A stretch of 64,000 nucleotides of DNA from Nitrospirillum viridazoti CBAmc (GCF_000730165.1 NZ_CP022110.1:1-64000), one strand, 5' to 3'. Shown: positions 52,745 to 62,877, counted from the stretch's first letter. A program made the numbers and translations. The notes: generated by a model from the sequence alone, not told the origin.

Positions 52745-53552
52745 CGCCCCCACCCCCGCGCCCAAGCGAGCGCGCATCCTGGCTCTTGCCAACCAGAAGG
52801 GCGGCGTGGGTAAGACCACGACCACCATCAACCTGGGAACGGCCCTCGCGGCCACCGGCAAGCGCGTGCTGATCGTCGACAACGATCCGCAGGGCAACGC
52901 CTCCACCGGCCTGGGCATCGGCCGGACGGAACGCGGCACCGGCACTTATGAGCTGCTGTTCGGCGAGACGACGGTGGAGGCTTCGGTGCGCGGCACCAGC
53001 ATCCCCAAGCTGTTCGTTGTCACCGCCTCGGCCGACCTGTCGGGCGCTGAGCTGGAACTGGTGGAACTGGAGCGGCGTGAGTTCCGCCTGCGCGACGCGT
53101 TGACCAGCGCCACTGCCGACTACGACTACATCTTGATCGACTGCCCACCAGCCCTGGGGTTGCTGACCCTGAACGCCCTGGCGGCGGCCGATTCGGTACT
53201 AGTGCCCCTGCAGTGTGAGTTCTATGCCCTGGAAGGCCTGTCGCAGCTGATCCGCACCATCGAACGGGTGAAGCGCACGTTCAACCCGGCCCTGGAAATC
53301 CAGGGCGTGGTGCTGACCATGTTCGACCGGCGCAACAACCTGTCCGACATGGTGGCCGCCGATGTGCGCGGCTTCTTCGGTGAGAAAGTGTATGAGACGG
53401 TCATTCCCCGCAATGTCCGTGTTTCCGAGGCGCCCAGCCACGGCAAGCCCGTGCTGCTCTACGACCTGAAGTCGGCGGGCGCCAAAGCCTATATTCATTT
53501 GGCGGGAGAGGTTCTGAAGCGTGAGCGTAACCGGCAGTCAGTCCATGGATGA
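52734..53552 (+). CDS. parA: Chromosome partitioning ATPase ParA
   Basis: ParA ATPase that moves ParB-parS complexes and so segregates origins. The 272-residue protein has the deviant Walker A KGGVGKTTT (residues 22-30, signature Lys22), IVDNDPQGNASTGLG near residue 43, and ILIDCPPALGLLTLNAL near residue 124. It is the Soj-like small type without an N-terminal HTH, as expected for a chromosomal system. The start is GTG at 52734, with GGTGAG eight bases upstream, inside the end of rsmG; other TTG/GTG starts up to 15 bases earlier are possible. Overlaps parB by 32 bases. Confidence 0.96.
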   Translation: MPADAPTPAPKRARILALANQKGGVGKTTTTINLGTALAATGKRVLIVDNDPQGNASTGLGIGRTERGTGTYELLFGETTVEASVRGTSIPKLFVVTASADLSGAELELVELERREFRLRDALTSATADYDYILIDCPPALGLLTLNALAAADSVLVPLQCEFYALEGLSQLIRTIERVKRTFNPALEIQGVVLTMFDRRNNLSDMVAADVRGFFGEKVYETVIPRNVRVSEAPSHGKPVLLYDLKSAGAKAYIHLAGEVLKRERNRQSVHG

Positions 53553-54426
53553 GATGAAGAAGCGCAGCAACCTGGGGCGTGGCCTGTCCGCGCTGTTTGC
53601 CGAGGTGGCGGACGAGCAGGAGCCGGTGGAAAAGGGACGTCCGCCCCGGACTTTGCCCATCGAACTGCTGCACCCCGGCCGCTACCAGCCCCGCCGCCAC
53701 TTCGATGAAGAGGCCATTCGCAGCCTGGTGGACAGCGTCCGCGAGCGCGGCGTGCTGCAGCCCATCCTGGTGCGCAAGGTGGAAGAGGCGGTGGCCGGTG
53801 GCAGCGCCCGCTATGAGATCATCGCGGGGGAGCGCCGCTGGCGCGCCGCCCAGTTGGCCGGCCTGCACGAGGTGCCGGTGGTGGTGCGGTCGCTGACCGA
53901 CCGCGAGGCCCTGGAAATCGCGCTGGTGGAAAACATCCAGCGCCAGGACCTGACGCCCCTGGAAGAGGCCGAGGGCTTTCAGCGCCTGATGGATGAATTC
54001 CAGCATACGCAAGAGGACCTGGCCCGCGCCGTGGGCAAGAGCCGCAGCCACGTGGCCAACATGCTGCGCCTGCTGGCCCTACCCGACGCGGTGAAGGCGC
54101 TGGTGCAGGACGGCAGCCTGACCATGGGCCATGCCCGCGCCCTGCTGACGGCCGCTGATCCCCTTGCCCTGGCGCGTGAAGTGGTGAAGCGCGGCCTGAA
54201 CGTCCGCCAGACGGAACAGCTGGTGAAGGACGCCGCCAATCCAGCCACCCGTCCCGCGCCGGCACCCAAAACCGCCGATACCCTGGCCCTGGAAAAGGAA
54301 CTGGCGGCCGAGCTGGGCCTGAAGGTGGCGCTAAAGGCCAAGGGTCAGGCGGGCAGCCTGACCGTGCACTACAGCAACCTGGATCAGTTGGACGGGCTTC
54401 TGGCACGCCTGAAGCACCAGCACTGA
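53521..54426 (+). CDS. parB: Chromosome partitioning protein ParB
   Basis: ParB binds parS, spreads with CTP and loads SMC. The 301-residue protein has LGRGLSALF (ParA-stimulating N-terminal segment), the CTP/ParB-N motif GERRWRAAQLAGL near residue 100, LVENIQRQDLTPLEEAEGFQRLM, and the HTH QEDLARAVGKSRSHVANMLRLL near residue 165, then a C-terminal dimerisation domain. The GTG at 53521 has a GGGAGAGG upstream and is preferred; the ATG at 53545 is an alternative that starts closer to LGRGL. Ends at a very strong terminator. Its parS sites are at 49700, 50137 and 52168. Confidence 0.96.
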   Translation: MSVTGSQSMDEMKKRSNLGRGLSALFAEVADEQEPVEKGRPPRTLPIELLHPGRYQPRRHFDEEAIRSLVDSVRERGVLQPILVRKVEEAVAGGSARYEIIAGERRWRAAQLAGLHEVPVVVRSLTDREALEIALVENIQRQDLTPLEEAEGFQRLMDEFQHTQEDLARAVGKSRSHVANMLRLLALPDAVKALVQDGSLTMGHARALLTAADPLALAREVVKRGLNVRQTEQLVKDAANPATRPAPAPKTADTLALEKELAAELGLKVALKAKGQAGSLTVHYSNLDQLDGLLARLKHQH

Positions 54427-54451
54427 GACCCACACGAGCAATCCCAGGAAC

Positions 54452-54489
54452 AAAAAGCGCCGGCAGTGACAGCACTGCCGGCGCTTTTT
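54452..54489. terminator. Bidirectional intrinsic terminator between parB and holA
   Basis: Perfect 17-bp inverted repeat (54452-54468 and 54473-54489) with a four-base loop, A5 at one end and T5 at the other. It can terminate the converging parB and holA transcripts. Confidence 0.95.
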
Positions 54490-54502
54490 GTTTGGGGTGG
54501 AA

Positions 54503-55534
54503 TCAGCCGCCCGACCTGCGGGCGAGCTGCGCCACCTGGAAGAAGGCGCGGGCGCACAGGGTTTCATCCGGCATGTTGGTGCGTTTGCAGTCGGCTTCCG
54601 CATCCATCAGGCGGTCCAGCGCCAGGGCCAGGTTGGGCAGGTTCCAGCGCCGCACCTGGTTGGTCATCTGGTTTTCCATCTTGAAGAACACCGGCGGCCG
54701 CAGGGCCTTCACCGCCTGCTGCGCCGTCTGCCCCCGGGTGGTGTGGTAGACGGCCATCTGCAGGCGTTGGAAGTGGCGCTGGGCGCTGCGCAGGATGGGG
54801 ACAGGGCTGGTCCCTTCCGCGAACAAACGGCCCAGCGCCCGATCGATGCTGGCGATGTCGCCGTCGGCGGCGGCCAGGGCCGGCTCATCCATGTCCAGGG
54901 CGGCGCTGTCGCCGATGACGGTGCGCACGTCTTCCAGCGTCACGCGGCTGGCGCCCATCATGTAGATGGCCAGCTTGTCCACCTCGCCCCGCGCCACGGC
55001 GCGGTCGCCCACCAGATTGGCGGCCAGCCAGTCGCGGGCATCGGTGTCGATGGTCAGCTTATGCTCCCCCAGGATGCGGCCGATGGTGACCGCCAGTTCC
55101 CCCTCCTCTTCCACATAGCAGGCGATGGCGGCGGCCTTGTCATCCGACTCGAACAACGCGCGCAGCTTGCTGGATTTGCCGAGGTCCCCCGCCTCCACCA
55201 CGCACAGGGTGTCGCCGCTGGGCGGCTGCTTCAGCAGGGCCTGGAAGGCCACGGTGACCGACTCGTCGGCGTCGCGCACCCGCACCAGCCGACGGCCGCC
55301 CGTCATGGCTATGGCTGCCATCTCATCATTCAGGCGGGCGCCGTCGCCGCTGATCTGCTCGGCCTTCAGGTCGCTGACGCGGAAGGGGTCCTGCAGGTCG
55401 CTGACGATGGCGCGCGACAGGGCCTGGCCCCGTTCGCGCACCAGGCCGGTGTCGGGGCCGTAAACCAGGACGGCGACGATGCCGGCCGTGGGGTTTCTGC
55501 AGAAGCCATCGGCGTTGCGGGGCTGAACCTTCAC
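54503..55534 (-). CDS. holA: DNA polymerase III delta subunit
   Basis: HolA opens the sliding clamp as part of the clamp loader. The 343-residue protein has VLVYGPDTGLVRERGQAL near residue 22, DPFRVSDL, and the family's central EAGDLGKSSKLRALFES near residue 115, ending with a three-helix C-terminal domain (RRWNLPNLALALDRLMDAEADCKRT). The start is GTG at 55534 with GGAGG six bases upstream. Only 18 bases separate it from a hairpin-type terminator after lptE, so holA has either its own very short promoter or readthrough. Confidence 0.93.
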   Translation of the reverse strand: MKVQPRNADGFCRNPTAGIVAVLVYGPDTGLVRERGQALSRAIVSDLQDPFRVSDLKAEQISGDGARLNDEMAAIAMTGGRRLVRVRDADESVTVAFQALLKQPPSGDTLCVVEAGDLGKSSKLRALFESDDKAAAIACYVEEEGELAVTIGRILGEHKLTIDTDARDWLAANLVGDRAVARGEVDKLAIYMMGASRVTLEDVRTVIGDSAALDMDEPALAAADGDIASIDRALGRLFAEGTSPVPILRSAQRHFQRLQMAVYHTTRGQTAQQAVKALRPPVFFKMENQMTNQVRRWNLPNLALALDRLMDAEADCKRTNMPDETLCARAFFQVAQLARRSGG

Positions 55535-55552
55535 GGGCGCCTCCGGGGAGTG

Positions 55553-55581
55553 AAAAGGGCCGCCCCTGCCGGGGGCGGCCC
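55553..55581 (-). terminator. Intrinsic terminator after lptE, close to holA
   Basis: Perfect 10-bp stem (55557-55566 and 55572-55581), five-base loop, followed by TTTT on the minus strand. It lies 25 bases past the lptE stop and just before the holA ribosome site. Confidence 0.75.
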
Positions 55582-55606
55582 ATAGACGCGAACGAGACTG
55601 ATGGAC

Positions 55607-56179
55607 TTACTGGTCCTTGGCCGATTGGACCACCGATCCGCGGTCGAAGTACAGCGCCAGGCGGGTGGTGATCTCCTCCGCCACCTCGGTCAGGGCGCGG
55701 TCATAGGCATCCTGCTCGGTGACCATGGTGGAGTATTGCGCCTCGGAAATGTCGTAGCTGACGATGGACCGGCTGGAGGTGCGGTACAGCGTCTTGCCCG
55801 TCTTGCTGTCGATCAGCTGGTAATCGGCCAGGACGTGCAGGCGGGCGCGGGTGGCGGTGGCGTCGCGCTGGATGCCCAGATCTTCCTTGTAGGAGTTCAG
55901 GCGCACGTTCAGGCGGTAGTCGGGCTTCGCCGGCCGGCCGGCGTCCTGGTAGAACCGGTCGATCAGGTTGTTGCGCAGGACCTGGCCGATGCGGTCGGGG
56001 ATGATGTCGATCGACACCGACTCCATTTGCGCGCGCGTCGAGGGCTTGCCCGACAGGCTGTGGTCGCCATAGACGGTGTGGAAGCCGCAGGCGGACAGGG
56101 CCAGGGGCCCCGCCACGAGGATCGCACCCAGCACCGCCTTGCGGACGGCGGTCTTGAGGACGCCGTCAGACAACAACAT
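55607..56179 (-). CDS. lptE: LPS-assembly lipoprotein LptE
   Basis: LptE is the outer-membrane lipoprotein plug of LptD. The 190-residue protein has a lipoprotein signal ending LALSAC (lipid-modified Cys31) followed directly by GFHTVYG, the typical LptE start. [14 protein letters not shown] near residue 62 and [32 protein letters not shown] near residue 130 match alphaproteobacterial members. It overlaps leuS by 14 bases. The leuS-lptE-holA order is conserved in the class and couples envelope and replication genes. Confidence 0.92.
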   Translation of the reverse strand: MLLSDGVLKTAVRKAVLGAILVAGPLALSACGFHTVYGDHSLSGKPSTRAQMESVSIDIIPDRIGQVLRNNLIDRFYQDAGRPAKPDYRLNVRLNSYKEDLGIQRDATATRARLHVLADYQLIDSKTGKTLYRTSSRSIVSYDISEAQYSTMVTEQDAYDRALTEVAEEITTRLALYFDRGSVVQSAKDQ

Positions 56180-58769
56180 TGATCACCCGGTTGGGCACGA
56201 CGATGACCTTGCGCACGGGCTTTCCCTCCAGGGCGCGCTGCACGTTGGGCTCCGCCAGGGCCAGCGCCTCGGCCTCTTCCTTGGCGATGTCCTTGGGCAG
56301 GTGCAGGGTGGCGCGCAGCTTGCCGTTGACCTGCACCGCCACAGTGGCGGTGTCCTCGGTGGCCAGGGCCTCATCCGCCACCGGCCAGACCGAGTCGACC
56401 AGCAGGGTGTCATGACCCAGCACGGACCACAACTCCTCAGCCAGGTGCGGCATCATCGGGCCGATCAGGCGAACCAGCACCTCCAGCCCCTCACGCAGCA
56501 CGGCGGCATCGCCGGCATCAGCACCGGCCTTGGCGTCCAGCTTCTCCAGCGCATTGGACAGCTCGCGGATGCGGGCCACGGCCTTGTTGAAGCGGAAGCG
56601 TTCCAGATCCTCGCCGATGGCGGCCACGGTCTTGTGCACCATGCGGCGCGCATCGGTGGCCAGCGGGGACAGCTCGGCCGGGATGGGCGTGCCGGCGGGC
56701 GGCAAGGCCACGGACGGCTCCGTCGCCAGGCGCCACAGGCGGTTGATGAAGCGCCAGGCGCCGTCGATGCCGGCCTCGGTCCATTCCAGGTCGCGGTCGG
56801 GTGGGCTGTCGGACAGCATGAACAGGCGGGCGGCGTCGGCACCGTAGGTGTCGATGATGTGCGCGGGGTCCACCACGTTCTTCTTGGACTTCGACATCTT
56901 GATGATGGGGCCGACGGTCACCGGGCCGCCGCCCTCGCGCTGCACCGACTTGCCATCCACCACATCCACGTCGGACGGCAGCAGCCACTTGCCTTCGGCG
57001 TCCTGATAGGTGGCATGGGTCACCATGCCCTGGGTGAACAGGCCCTCGAACGGTTCCTTCAGGTCGGTGTAGCCGACATGGGACAGGGCGCGCGTCCAGA
57101 AGCGGGCGTACAGCAGGTGCAGCACCGCGTGCTCGATGCCGCCGATGTACTGGTCCACCGGCAGCCAGTAGGCCGCCTCCTCCCGGTTGAAGGCCTGGTT
57201 CTCGACGCGCGGGCTGGCGAAGCGCAGGAAATACCAGCTCGACTCGATGAAGGTGTCGAAGGTGTCGGTCTCGCGCACCGCCGCCGTGCCGCAGGTGGGG
57301 CAGGCCACATGCTTCCATGTCGGGTGGCGGTCCAGCGGGTTGCCCGGCTGATCGAAGGTCACATCGTCCGGCAAGGTGACGGGCAGCTGGTCCTCCGGCA
57401 CGTGCACCAGACCGCAGCTGGGGCAATGGATGACCGGGATAGGGCAACCCCAATAGCGTTGGCGCGACACGCCCCAGTCGCGCAGACGGAAGATGGTGGT
57501 GCGCTGGCCGCGGCCCATGGCCTCCATGCGCTCGCCGGCCGCCTGCTTGGCGGCCTCCACGTCCATGCCGTCCAGGAACTGCGAGTTGCGCAGCAGGCCC
57601 GGGCCGGTATAGGCCTCGGTGCCCACGTCGAAGGTCGCCGGATCCTCACCCTCGGGCACTACCACGGGGGTGACCTTCAGGCCGTACTTGCGGGCGAAGT
57701 CCAGGTCGCGCTGGTCATGGGCCGGGCAGCCGAAGATGGCGCCAGTGCCGTATTCCATCAGCACGAAGTTGGCGATGTAGACCGGCAGTTTCCACCCGGG
57801 CACGAAGGGGTGCTCGGCGGTGATGCCGGTGTCATAGCCCTTCTTCTCCGCCGTCTCGATGGCCTCTTCCGAGGTGCCGACGCGGTTGCAGTCGGCGATG
57901 AACTCGGCCACGGCCGGGTTCTTCTCCGCCAGCGCCAAGGCGATGGGATGGTTGGGGGAGATGCCGACGAAGCTGGCGCCGAACAGCGTGTCGGGCCGGG
58001 TGGTGAACACCTCGACCTCGGGTTCGCCCTGAAACACGTTGGTGGTGACGCCTTCCGGGGCGGTCAGCTGGAAGCGGAAGCGCAGACCGGTGGACTTGCC
58101 GATCCAGTTCTCCTGCATGATCCGCACTTTTTCCGGCCAGCGGTCCAGCGTGGCCAGGGCCGACAGCAGGTCGTCGGCGAAGTGGGTGATCTTCAGGAAC
58201 CACTGCGACAGCTTGCGCTTTTCCACCAGCGCGCCGGTGCGCCAGCCGCGACCGTCCACCACCTGCTCATTGGCCAGCACGGTGTTGTCGACGGGATCCC
58301 AGTTGACCCAGCTTTCCTTGCGGTAGGCCAGGTCAGCCTTCAGGAAGTCCAGGAACATCTTCTGCTCGTGCCGGTAATATTCCGGACGGCAGGTGGCGAT
58401 CTCGCGGTTCCAGTCGATGGCCAGGCCCATGGACTGCAGCTGGCCGCGCATGGTGGCGATGTTCTCGTACGTCCACTTGCCGGGGTGGACGTTGCGTTCC
58501 AATGCCGCGTTTTCCGCCGGCAGGCCGAAGGCGTCCCAGCCCATGGGATGCAGGACGTTGAAGCCCTTGGCCCGCTTGTAGCGGGCGATCACGTCGCCGA
58601 TGGTGTAGTTGCGGACGTGGCCCATGTGGATGCGCCCCGAGGGATAGGGGAACATCTCCAGGACGAAATACTTCGGCCGGGCAGGGTCCGCGGAAATGGC
58701 GAAGCTGTTCCGGTCGGCCCAGGCCGACTGCCACTTCGCCTCGTTTTCCCTGACATTGTACCGGGACAT
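56166..58769 (-). CDS. leuS: Leucyl-tRNA synthetase
   Basis: Class Ia synthetase charging tRNA-Leu. The 867-residue protein has the HIGH motif [12 protein letters not shown] near residue 48, CP1 editing domain (about 220-400, with [11 protein letters not shown]), a zinc-type CPSCG/CPTCG pair near residues 440 and 475, and KMSKSKKN near residue 630. The length and domain order are normal. Downstream genes lptE and holA overlap or closely follow. Its start [14 protein letters not shown] is typical. Confidence 0.97.
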   Translation of the reverse strand: MSRYNVRENEAKWQSAWADRNSFAISADPARPKYFVLEMFPYPSGRIHMGHVRNYTIGDVIARYKRAKGFNVLHPMGWDAFGLPAENAALERNVHPGKWTYENIATMRGQLQSMGLAIDWNREIATCRPEYYRHEQKMFLDFLKADLAYRKESWVNWDPVDNTVLANEQVVDGRGWRTGALVEKRKLSQWFLKITHFADDLLSALATLDRWPEKVRIMQENWIGKSTGLRFRFQLTAPEGVTTNVFQGEPEVEVFTTRPDTLFGASFVGISPNHPIALALAEKNPAVAEFIADCNRVGTSEEAIETAEKKGYDTGITAEHPFVPGWKLPVYIANFVLMEYGTGAIFGCPAHDQRDLDFARKYGLKVTPVVVPEGEDPATFDVGTEAYTGPGLLRNSQFLDGMDVEAAKQAAGERMEAMGRGQRTTIFRLRDWGVSRQRYWGCPIPVIHCPSCGLVHVPEDQLPVTLPDDVTFDQPGNPLDRHPTWKHVACPTCGTAAVRETDTFDTFIESSWYFLRFASPRVENQAFNREEAAYWLPVDQYIGGIEHAVLHLLYARFWTRALSHVGYTDLKEPFEGLFTQGMVTHATYQDAEGKWLLPSDVDVVDGKSVQREGGGPVTVGPIIKMSKSKKNVVDPAHIIDTYGADAARLFMLSDSPPDRDLEWTEAGIDGAWRFINRLWRLATEPSVALPPAGTPIPAELSPLATDARRMVHKTVAAIGEDLERFRFNKAVARIRELSNALEKLDAKAGADAGDAAVLREGLEVLVRLIGPMMPHLAEELWSVLGHDTLLVDSVWPVADEALATEDTATVAVQVNGKLRATLHLPKDIAKEEAEALALAEPNVQRALEGKPVRKVIVVPNRVINVVV

Positions 58770-58894
58770 GGAAAAACCGCCTTCTCTCGGGTGTCGCGCC
58801 GGCCATCAGCCCGAAGGGGCCGGGGCGTCACCCCCTCCCGGCGGGCGCCGGGGCGTTGCGAGAGGAGACAGTCGCCCGCCGGCGATGGATCAGC

Positions 58895-59437
58895 TTACTT
58901 CGGGGGGGCCTGCTGGATGCGCAGCTGACGCGCCCGGGTGAGGACGGTGTCCTCAAGCTGGCTGTTGGTTTCGGCGGCCACGGTGGCGTCGCGCCACTGA
59001 CCATTCTGGTCGACCTGACGGAACACGGTCACGCGCACGCCGTCCGCGCGCAGGGTGCTGTCCAGGACGTAGAGGTTGATCTTGAACCGCTCGCCCGGGG
59101 TGCTGGGCGGGCTGTACCAGTCGGTGATGATCACACCGGTGTAGGGGTCGGCCGAAATCAGCGGCAGGAAGCCGATGGTATCCAGCGACGCGCGCCACAG
59201 GAAGGCGTTGACCGTCGGGCCCACCGCCTGCACGGCGGTGTTGGACGTGCCGACCGGGCCAGAGGTGTTCTGGCGCATCAGGATCGAGACGGGCTTGGGC
59301 GCAGCCTTCGCGTCGTCGTCATCGCCCCAGCCCAGCCAGGAGCAAGCGGACGTGGAAAGCAGAAGTCCGGCAACCAGGAGGGAGCGGCCAATGAGAAAAG
59401 CGGAGCGCGACGGCATGTGATTGTCACCCAGGGTCAC
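58895..59437 (-). CDS. DUF3576 family lipoprotein
   Basis: A 180-residue predicted lipoprotein: signal with STSAC lipobox (Cys32), then SWLGWGDDDD and the DUF3576 domain with VNAFLWRASLDTIGFLPLISADPYTGVIITDWY (about residues 75-108). Function is unknown; the family is typical of alphaproteobacteria and commonly sits beside leuS. The start is taken as GTG at 59437 because AAGGAA lies nine bases upstream; an ATG 21 bases in is possible. The 125-base gap to leuS shows no clear terminator. Confidence 0.88.
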   Translation of the reverse strand: MTLGDNHMPSRSAFLIGRSLLVAGLLLSTSACSWLGWGDDDDAKAAPKPVSILMRQNTSGPVGTSNTAVQAVGPTVNAFLWRASLDTIGFLPLISADPYTGVIITDWYSPPSTPGERFKINLYVLDSTLRADGVRVTVFRQVDQNGQWRDATVAAETNSQLEDTVLTRARQLRIQQAPPK

Positions 59438-59545
59438 GAGAACGGTTCCTTAGATCAAAAAAGCCGCTGGGACGCAAGGCCGGCCAAACGGGGCGGCCAA
59501 GTGTAACATCAGCGCGCGGCAGGACTGGCGGCGGTGGACGAAAAC

Positions 59546-60691
59546 CTAGAAACGAAATTCTACCACGGCGGTGGCCACGTTACCTGTCGGGCGGGGGCTG
59601 GACTGATCGGCCATTGCCGCCGGGTTGCCGCTTTCCAGGTCAGCCGTCCAATGGATGAAGTCCAGGCCCAGGGTGGTATCGCTCCGCACCTTCCACGACA
59701 GGCCCAGGCCATAGGCGCGATAGGTGGTCCAGTTCTCGGTCTCGCTGCCGTGCCAGAACAGGGTCAGGCCATAGGGGCCATTCTCATAGGTGCCCTGCAG
59801 GGTGGCGCCCCGGGTCTCACCCGGCGCGTTGGCTGGGCGGTCGTGCGGCAGGCCGCTGTCGCCGTCGTCGAACAGCACGGCGCCGACGGTGAAGCCGCCA
59901 TAGGTCAGGCCGCCGGCCAGGGTGACGGTTGAGGTGTCCTCCAGCCAGCTGTGGGCGGCGTTGGCATGGTTGTAGGCCACGCCCACCTCATACTGGGTGG
60001 GACCCCAGTCGCCACGGTAGTTGACCGCCCCTTCCCAGAAGTTCGTCTCCGCCGGGATGGCGTACGGCGCCACGATGTCCTGGCCGAAAGCCCGGCGTTC
60101 CGGCGCGAAGGAGACGCCGGCCTTCAGGCCGAACAGGCGCGGCGTCTCATAATCGACCTTGGCGGCATCGTCGCTGTCGCGCCCGGCATAGGCGCGGCCC
60201 AGGGCCATGCCCGGCGGCCGCACCCGGGCGCTTTGCGTCCAGAAGCCGTCCATCTCCCCGGCCACCAGCAGGGGCAACAGATCCGTCGCCCGCTCCGACG
60301 CGCCCCAGCTCTGGCCCAGGCGCACCTTGCCCCACCCGCCGGAGGCATAGACGTAGGCCTGGTCGATGCCGATCCCCTGGCGGTCGGCATTGCCCGGCCG
60401 GTCCGTGCTGCGCCCGGTGTTGCCGGAGCCGAGGCGCAGCAGCGCGCCATAGGTGACGCCGCTTTCGGTCACCGTCTCCACGCTGCCGGTGACGGCATAG
60501 GCCCCGGCGGCGTCCCAATGGCCGTCTCCCGCCGCCGGCCGGTCGGTGCCCACCACCCCGCCCTGGGCCACGCCCGACAGGTGGTAGTCGACCTCGGCCC
60601 CGGCCGCGTGCAAGGGCGCCAGCAGGGCGACGGCGGCGCAGAGGGGGACGCAGAGCGGGATGCCGAGGGCGACGGGGATGCGGCGGGTCAT
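59546..60691 (-). CDS. Outer-membrane porin
   Basis: A 381-residue secreted beta-barrel protein. Residues about 1-32 form a signal peptide ending AAGA; the mature part starts EVDYHLSGVAQGG and has alternating hydrophobic beta strands such as YGALLRLGSGN, GKVRLGQSWGASERATDLLP and LSWKVRSDTTLGLDFIHWTADLE. It ends with Phe (VVEFRF), the outer-membrane insertion signal. It resembles general-diffusion porins of Rhodospirillales. The start is the ATG at 60691. Divergent from yggS with 198 bases between. Confidence 0.88.
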   Translation of the reverse strand: MTRRIPVALGIPLCVPLCAAVALLAPLHAAGAEVDYHLSGVAQGGVVGTDRPAAGDGHWDAAGAYAVTGSVETVTESGVTYGALLRLGSGNTGRSTDRPGNADRQGIGIDQAYVYASGGWGKVRLGQSWGASERATDLLPLLVAGEMDGFWTQSARVRPPGMALGRAYAGRDSDDAAKVDYETPRLFGLKAGVSFAPERRAFGQDIVAPYAIPAETNFWEGAVNYRGDWGPTQYEVGVAYNHANAAHSWLEDTSTVTLAGGLTYGGFTVGAVLFDDGDSGLPHDRPANAPGETRGATLQGTYENGPYGLTLFWHGSETENWTTYRAYGLGLSWKVRSDTTLGLDFIHWTADLESGNPAAMADQSSPRPTGNVATAVVEFRF

Positions 60692-60889
60692 CAATGGCTT
60701 CCGTGTCCTGAATGCGGCGGGACAAGTGATATAGGCGGCGATTGCCGACACGGGAGCCTTGCCTTGACCGGCGCGGCGCAGGAAAGTCGCGCGTGCCCGG
60801 GCCCGACCGGCTCCCCGGATCATGCCTGGGCACGCTTTACCGTTGATCCCGTCCGCGCACAACCGCCCATACACAACCGTGGCCCCATC

Positions 60890-61624
60890 ATGACCCGCGC
60901 CAGCAAGCCCCCTGCCCCGCCCGCCCCGCCCGTGGACGCCGACGTCGCCACCCGCCTCGCCACCGTGCGCGGCGTCATTGAGGGGGCCGCCCGCGGCGTG
61001 GGCCGCGATCCGGCCACCGTCAGCCTCGTGGCCGTGTCCAAGGTGCAGCCGGTGGAGAAAATCCGGGCGGCCCTGGCGGCCGGCCAGCGGGTGTTCGGCG
61101 AGAACCGGGTGCAGGAGGCCAAGGCCAAGTGGACGGATCTGAAGGCCGAGTACCCCGACGTGGAACTGCACCTGATCGGCCCGCTGCAGACCAACAAGGT
61201 CAAGGACGCCGTAGCGCTGTTCGACGTCATCCAGACCGTGGACCGCGAGCGCCTGGCCGAGGCGCTGGCCGCCGAGGGCAAGCGCCAAGGCCGACTGCCC
61301 CGCCTGCTGGTGGAGGTGAACACGGGCGAGGAACCGCAAAAGGCCGGCATCGCCCCGGCCGACGTGCCCGCCTTCCTGGCTACCTGCCGCGATGCCCACG
61401 GGCTGGAGATCGCCGGCCTGATGGCCATCCCGCCGGCGGAGGAAGAGCCGGCCATGCATTTCGCGCTCTTGGCCGACCTGGCGCGCAAGTCGGGCCTATC
61501 CGAGATTTCCATGGGCATGAGCGGCGATTACGACCTGGCGGTGCGCATGGGCGCCACCCAGGTGCGCGTGGGCACCGCCCTGTTCGGGGAGCGGGTGAAG
61601 CCGGTGCACGAAGGCGAAGCCTGA
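60890..61624 (+). CDS. yggS: YggS family PLP-binding protein (PLP homeostasis)
   Basis: A 244-residue PLP-binding protein (PLPBP/YggS/PROSC) that holds PLP without known catalysis. The cofactor Lys is in SLVAVSKVQPVEKI near residue 51; FGENRVQEAKAKW, HLIGPLQTNKVKDAV, and GLSEISMGMSGDYDLAVRMGATQVRVGTALFG complete the signature. A Pro/Ala-rich N-terminal extension of about 18 residues is present. The ATG at 60890 is used; longer frames overlap the porin in antisense. A tRNA-Ser gene follows after 93 bases. Confidence 0.94.
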   Translation: MTRASKPPAPPAPPVDADVATRLATVRGVIEGAARGVGRDPATVSLVAVSKVQPVEKIRAALAAGQRVFGENRVQEAKAKWTDLKAEYPDVELHLIGPLQTNKVKDAVALFDVIQTVDRERLAEALAAEGKRQGRLPRLLVEVNTGEEPQKAGIAPADVPAFLATCRDAHGLEIAGLMAIPPAEEEPAMHFALLADLARKSGLSEISMGMSGDYDLAVRMGATQVRVGTALFGERVKPVHEGEA

Positions 61625-61670
61625 GGTTCCCGGGAAAATTCAGCCCGGGGTGGAGCACGATAAAAAGGCG

Positions 61671-61698
61671 CTTGCCGAGGGGCGCGTGTCTCTATATG
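61671..61698 (+). promoter_or_regulatory. Candidate promoter of the tRNA-Ser gene
   Basis: CTTGCC at 61671-61676 and CTATAT at 61692-61697 resemble the alphaproteobacterial -35 CTTGAC and -10 CTATAT elements, with a short 15-base spacer. The tRNA begins 20 bases further on. Confidence 0.4.
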
Positions 61699-61717
61699 GT
61701 CCCGCCCCATTCCGGAC

Positions 61718-61809
61718 GGAGGGGTGGCCGAGTGGTTGAAGGCGCTCGCCTGGAAAGCGGGTATACGGCCAAAACCGTATCGTGGGTTCGAATCCCATCC
61801 CCTCCGCCA
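61718..61809 (+). tRNA. tRNA-Ser (anticodon GGA)
   Basis: A class II tRNA with a long variable arm. Acceptor arms are GGAGGGG (61718-61724) and CCCCTCC (61799-61805), followed by G and an encoded CCA. The anticodon stem CTCGC/GCGGG encloses CTGGAAA with anticodon GGA at 61752-61754, reading UCC and UCU. The T loop GGTTCGAATCC is canonical. It is the only tRNA seen in the window. Confidence 0.97.
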
Positions 61810-61870
61810 TTTTCCCTGTAAAATTCGACCTTGACCATGTCGGCCTGCCCGAGGCCGGTAATGGTGGTCT

Positions 61871-62773
61871 CTACTCCATCGGCTCCTTGATGAAGTCGAT
61901 GAAGGCGCGCAGGGGCGCCGGCACCAGACGGTGGCCCGGGTAATACAGGAAGGGTCCGGGAAAGCTCAGCCACCAGGGCTCCAGCACCGGTTCCAGGGCG
62001 CCGCTGTCCAGATGCGGGCGCAGCCAATCCTCAAACAGCATGATGATGCCGGTCCCGGCGATGGCGGCGTCGATGGCCAGATCCGTGGCCGTGCCCATGC
62101 TGATCAGCAGGGGGCCCTTGGGGTCGACATGCACCGTCTCCCCCTCCCGCTCGAACTCCCACAGTGGCGTGGGGCCGTAGGAGAAGCGTCCGCGCAGGCA
62201 GGCGTGGGTCAGCAGGTCGCGAGGATGGTCCGGCCGGCCATGGCGGTCGAGATAAGCGGGGGACGCGGCGGTGGCGAAGCGTTGCACGCGCGGCCCGATG
62301 GGCACGGCGATCATGTCCTGCTCCAGCCGCTCGCCATAGCGGATGCCGGCGTCACAGCCCGCCGCCAGCACATCGACGAAGGTGTCCTCGGCCGTCACCT
62401 CCAGCTCGATGTCCGGATAAGCGGCCAGGAAGCCCGGCACGATGGCGGGCAGCACCAGGCGCACGGCGCTGATGGGCACGTTCAGGCGCAGGGTGCCGGC
62501 CGGCCGGTCGCGGAAGCTGTTGACCACGTCCAGCGCCGTTTCCACCTCGGTCAGTGCCGGTCCCAGCCGTTCCAGCAGGCGCTGTCCTGCTTCGGTGGGG
62601 GCCACGCTGCGCGTCGTGCGGTGCAGCAGCCGCACCCCCAGCTGCGCCTCCAGCCGGCTGACGGCCTCGCTGAGGCCGGAAGCGCTGGCGCCGCTGGCCC
62701 GCGCGCCATCGCGGAAACCGCGGGCGCGCGCCACCGTGACAAAGGCGTTCAGATCACCGAGATCAACTTTCAT
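61871..62773 (-). CDS. LysR-type transcriptional regulator
   Basis: A 300-residue LysR regulator. The N-terminal winged HTH (residues about 3-62, DLNAFVTVARARGFRDGARASGASASGLSEAVSRLEAQLGVRLLHRT) precedes a substrate-binding domain (about 92-290) of the CrgA/DmlR-like group. It is divergent from an aldo/keto reductase gene, the normal layout for a LysR regulator and its target; the 104-base gap would hold a shared operator, but no clear T-N11-A box was identified. Confidence 0.93.
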   Translation of the reverse strand: MKVDLGDLNAFVTVARARGFRDGARASGASASGLSEAVSRLEAQLGVRLLHRTTRSVAPTEAGQRLLERLGPALTEVETALDVVNSFRDRPAGTLRLNVPISAVRLVLPAIVPGFLAAYPDIELEVTAEDTFVDVLAAGCDAGIRYGERLEQDMIAVPIGPRVQRFATAASPAYLDRHGRPDHPRDLLTHACLRGRFSYGPTPLWEFEREGETVHVDPKGPLLISMGTATDLAIDAAIAGTGIIMLFEDWLRPHLDSGALEPVLEPWWLSFPGPFLYYPGHRLVPAPLRAFIDFIKEPME

Positions 62774-62877
62774 TGTTCGCTTTCCCGAACAGCCCGTTCT
62801 GACTGTGCCTGATTATCGTACAGGTGCCGCGCGCTTATCTCTACGGGCGTCTTCACACCCCAACAGGGATGCCCAGC

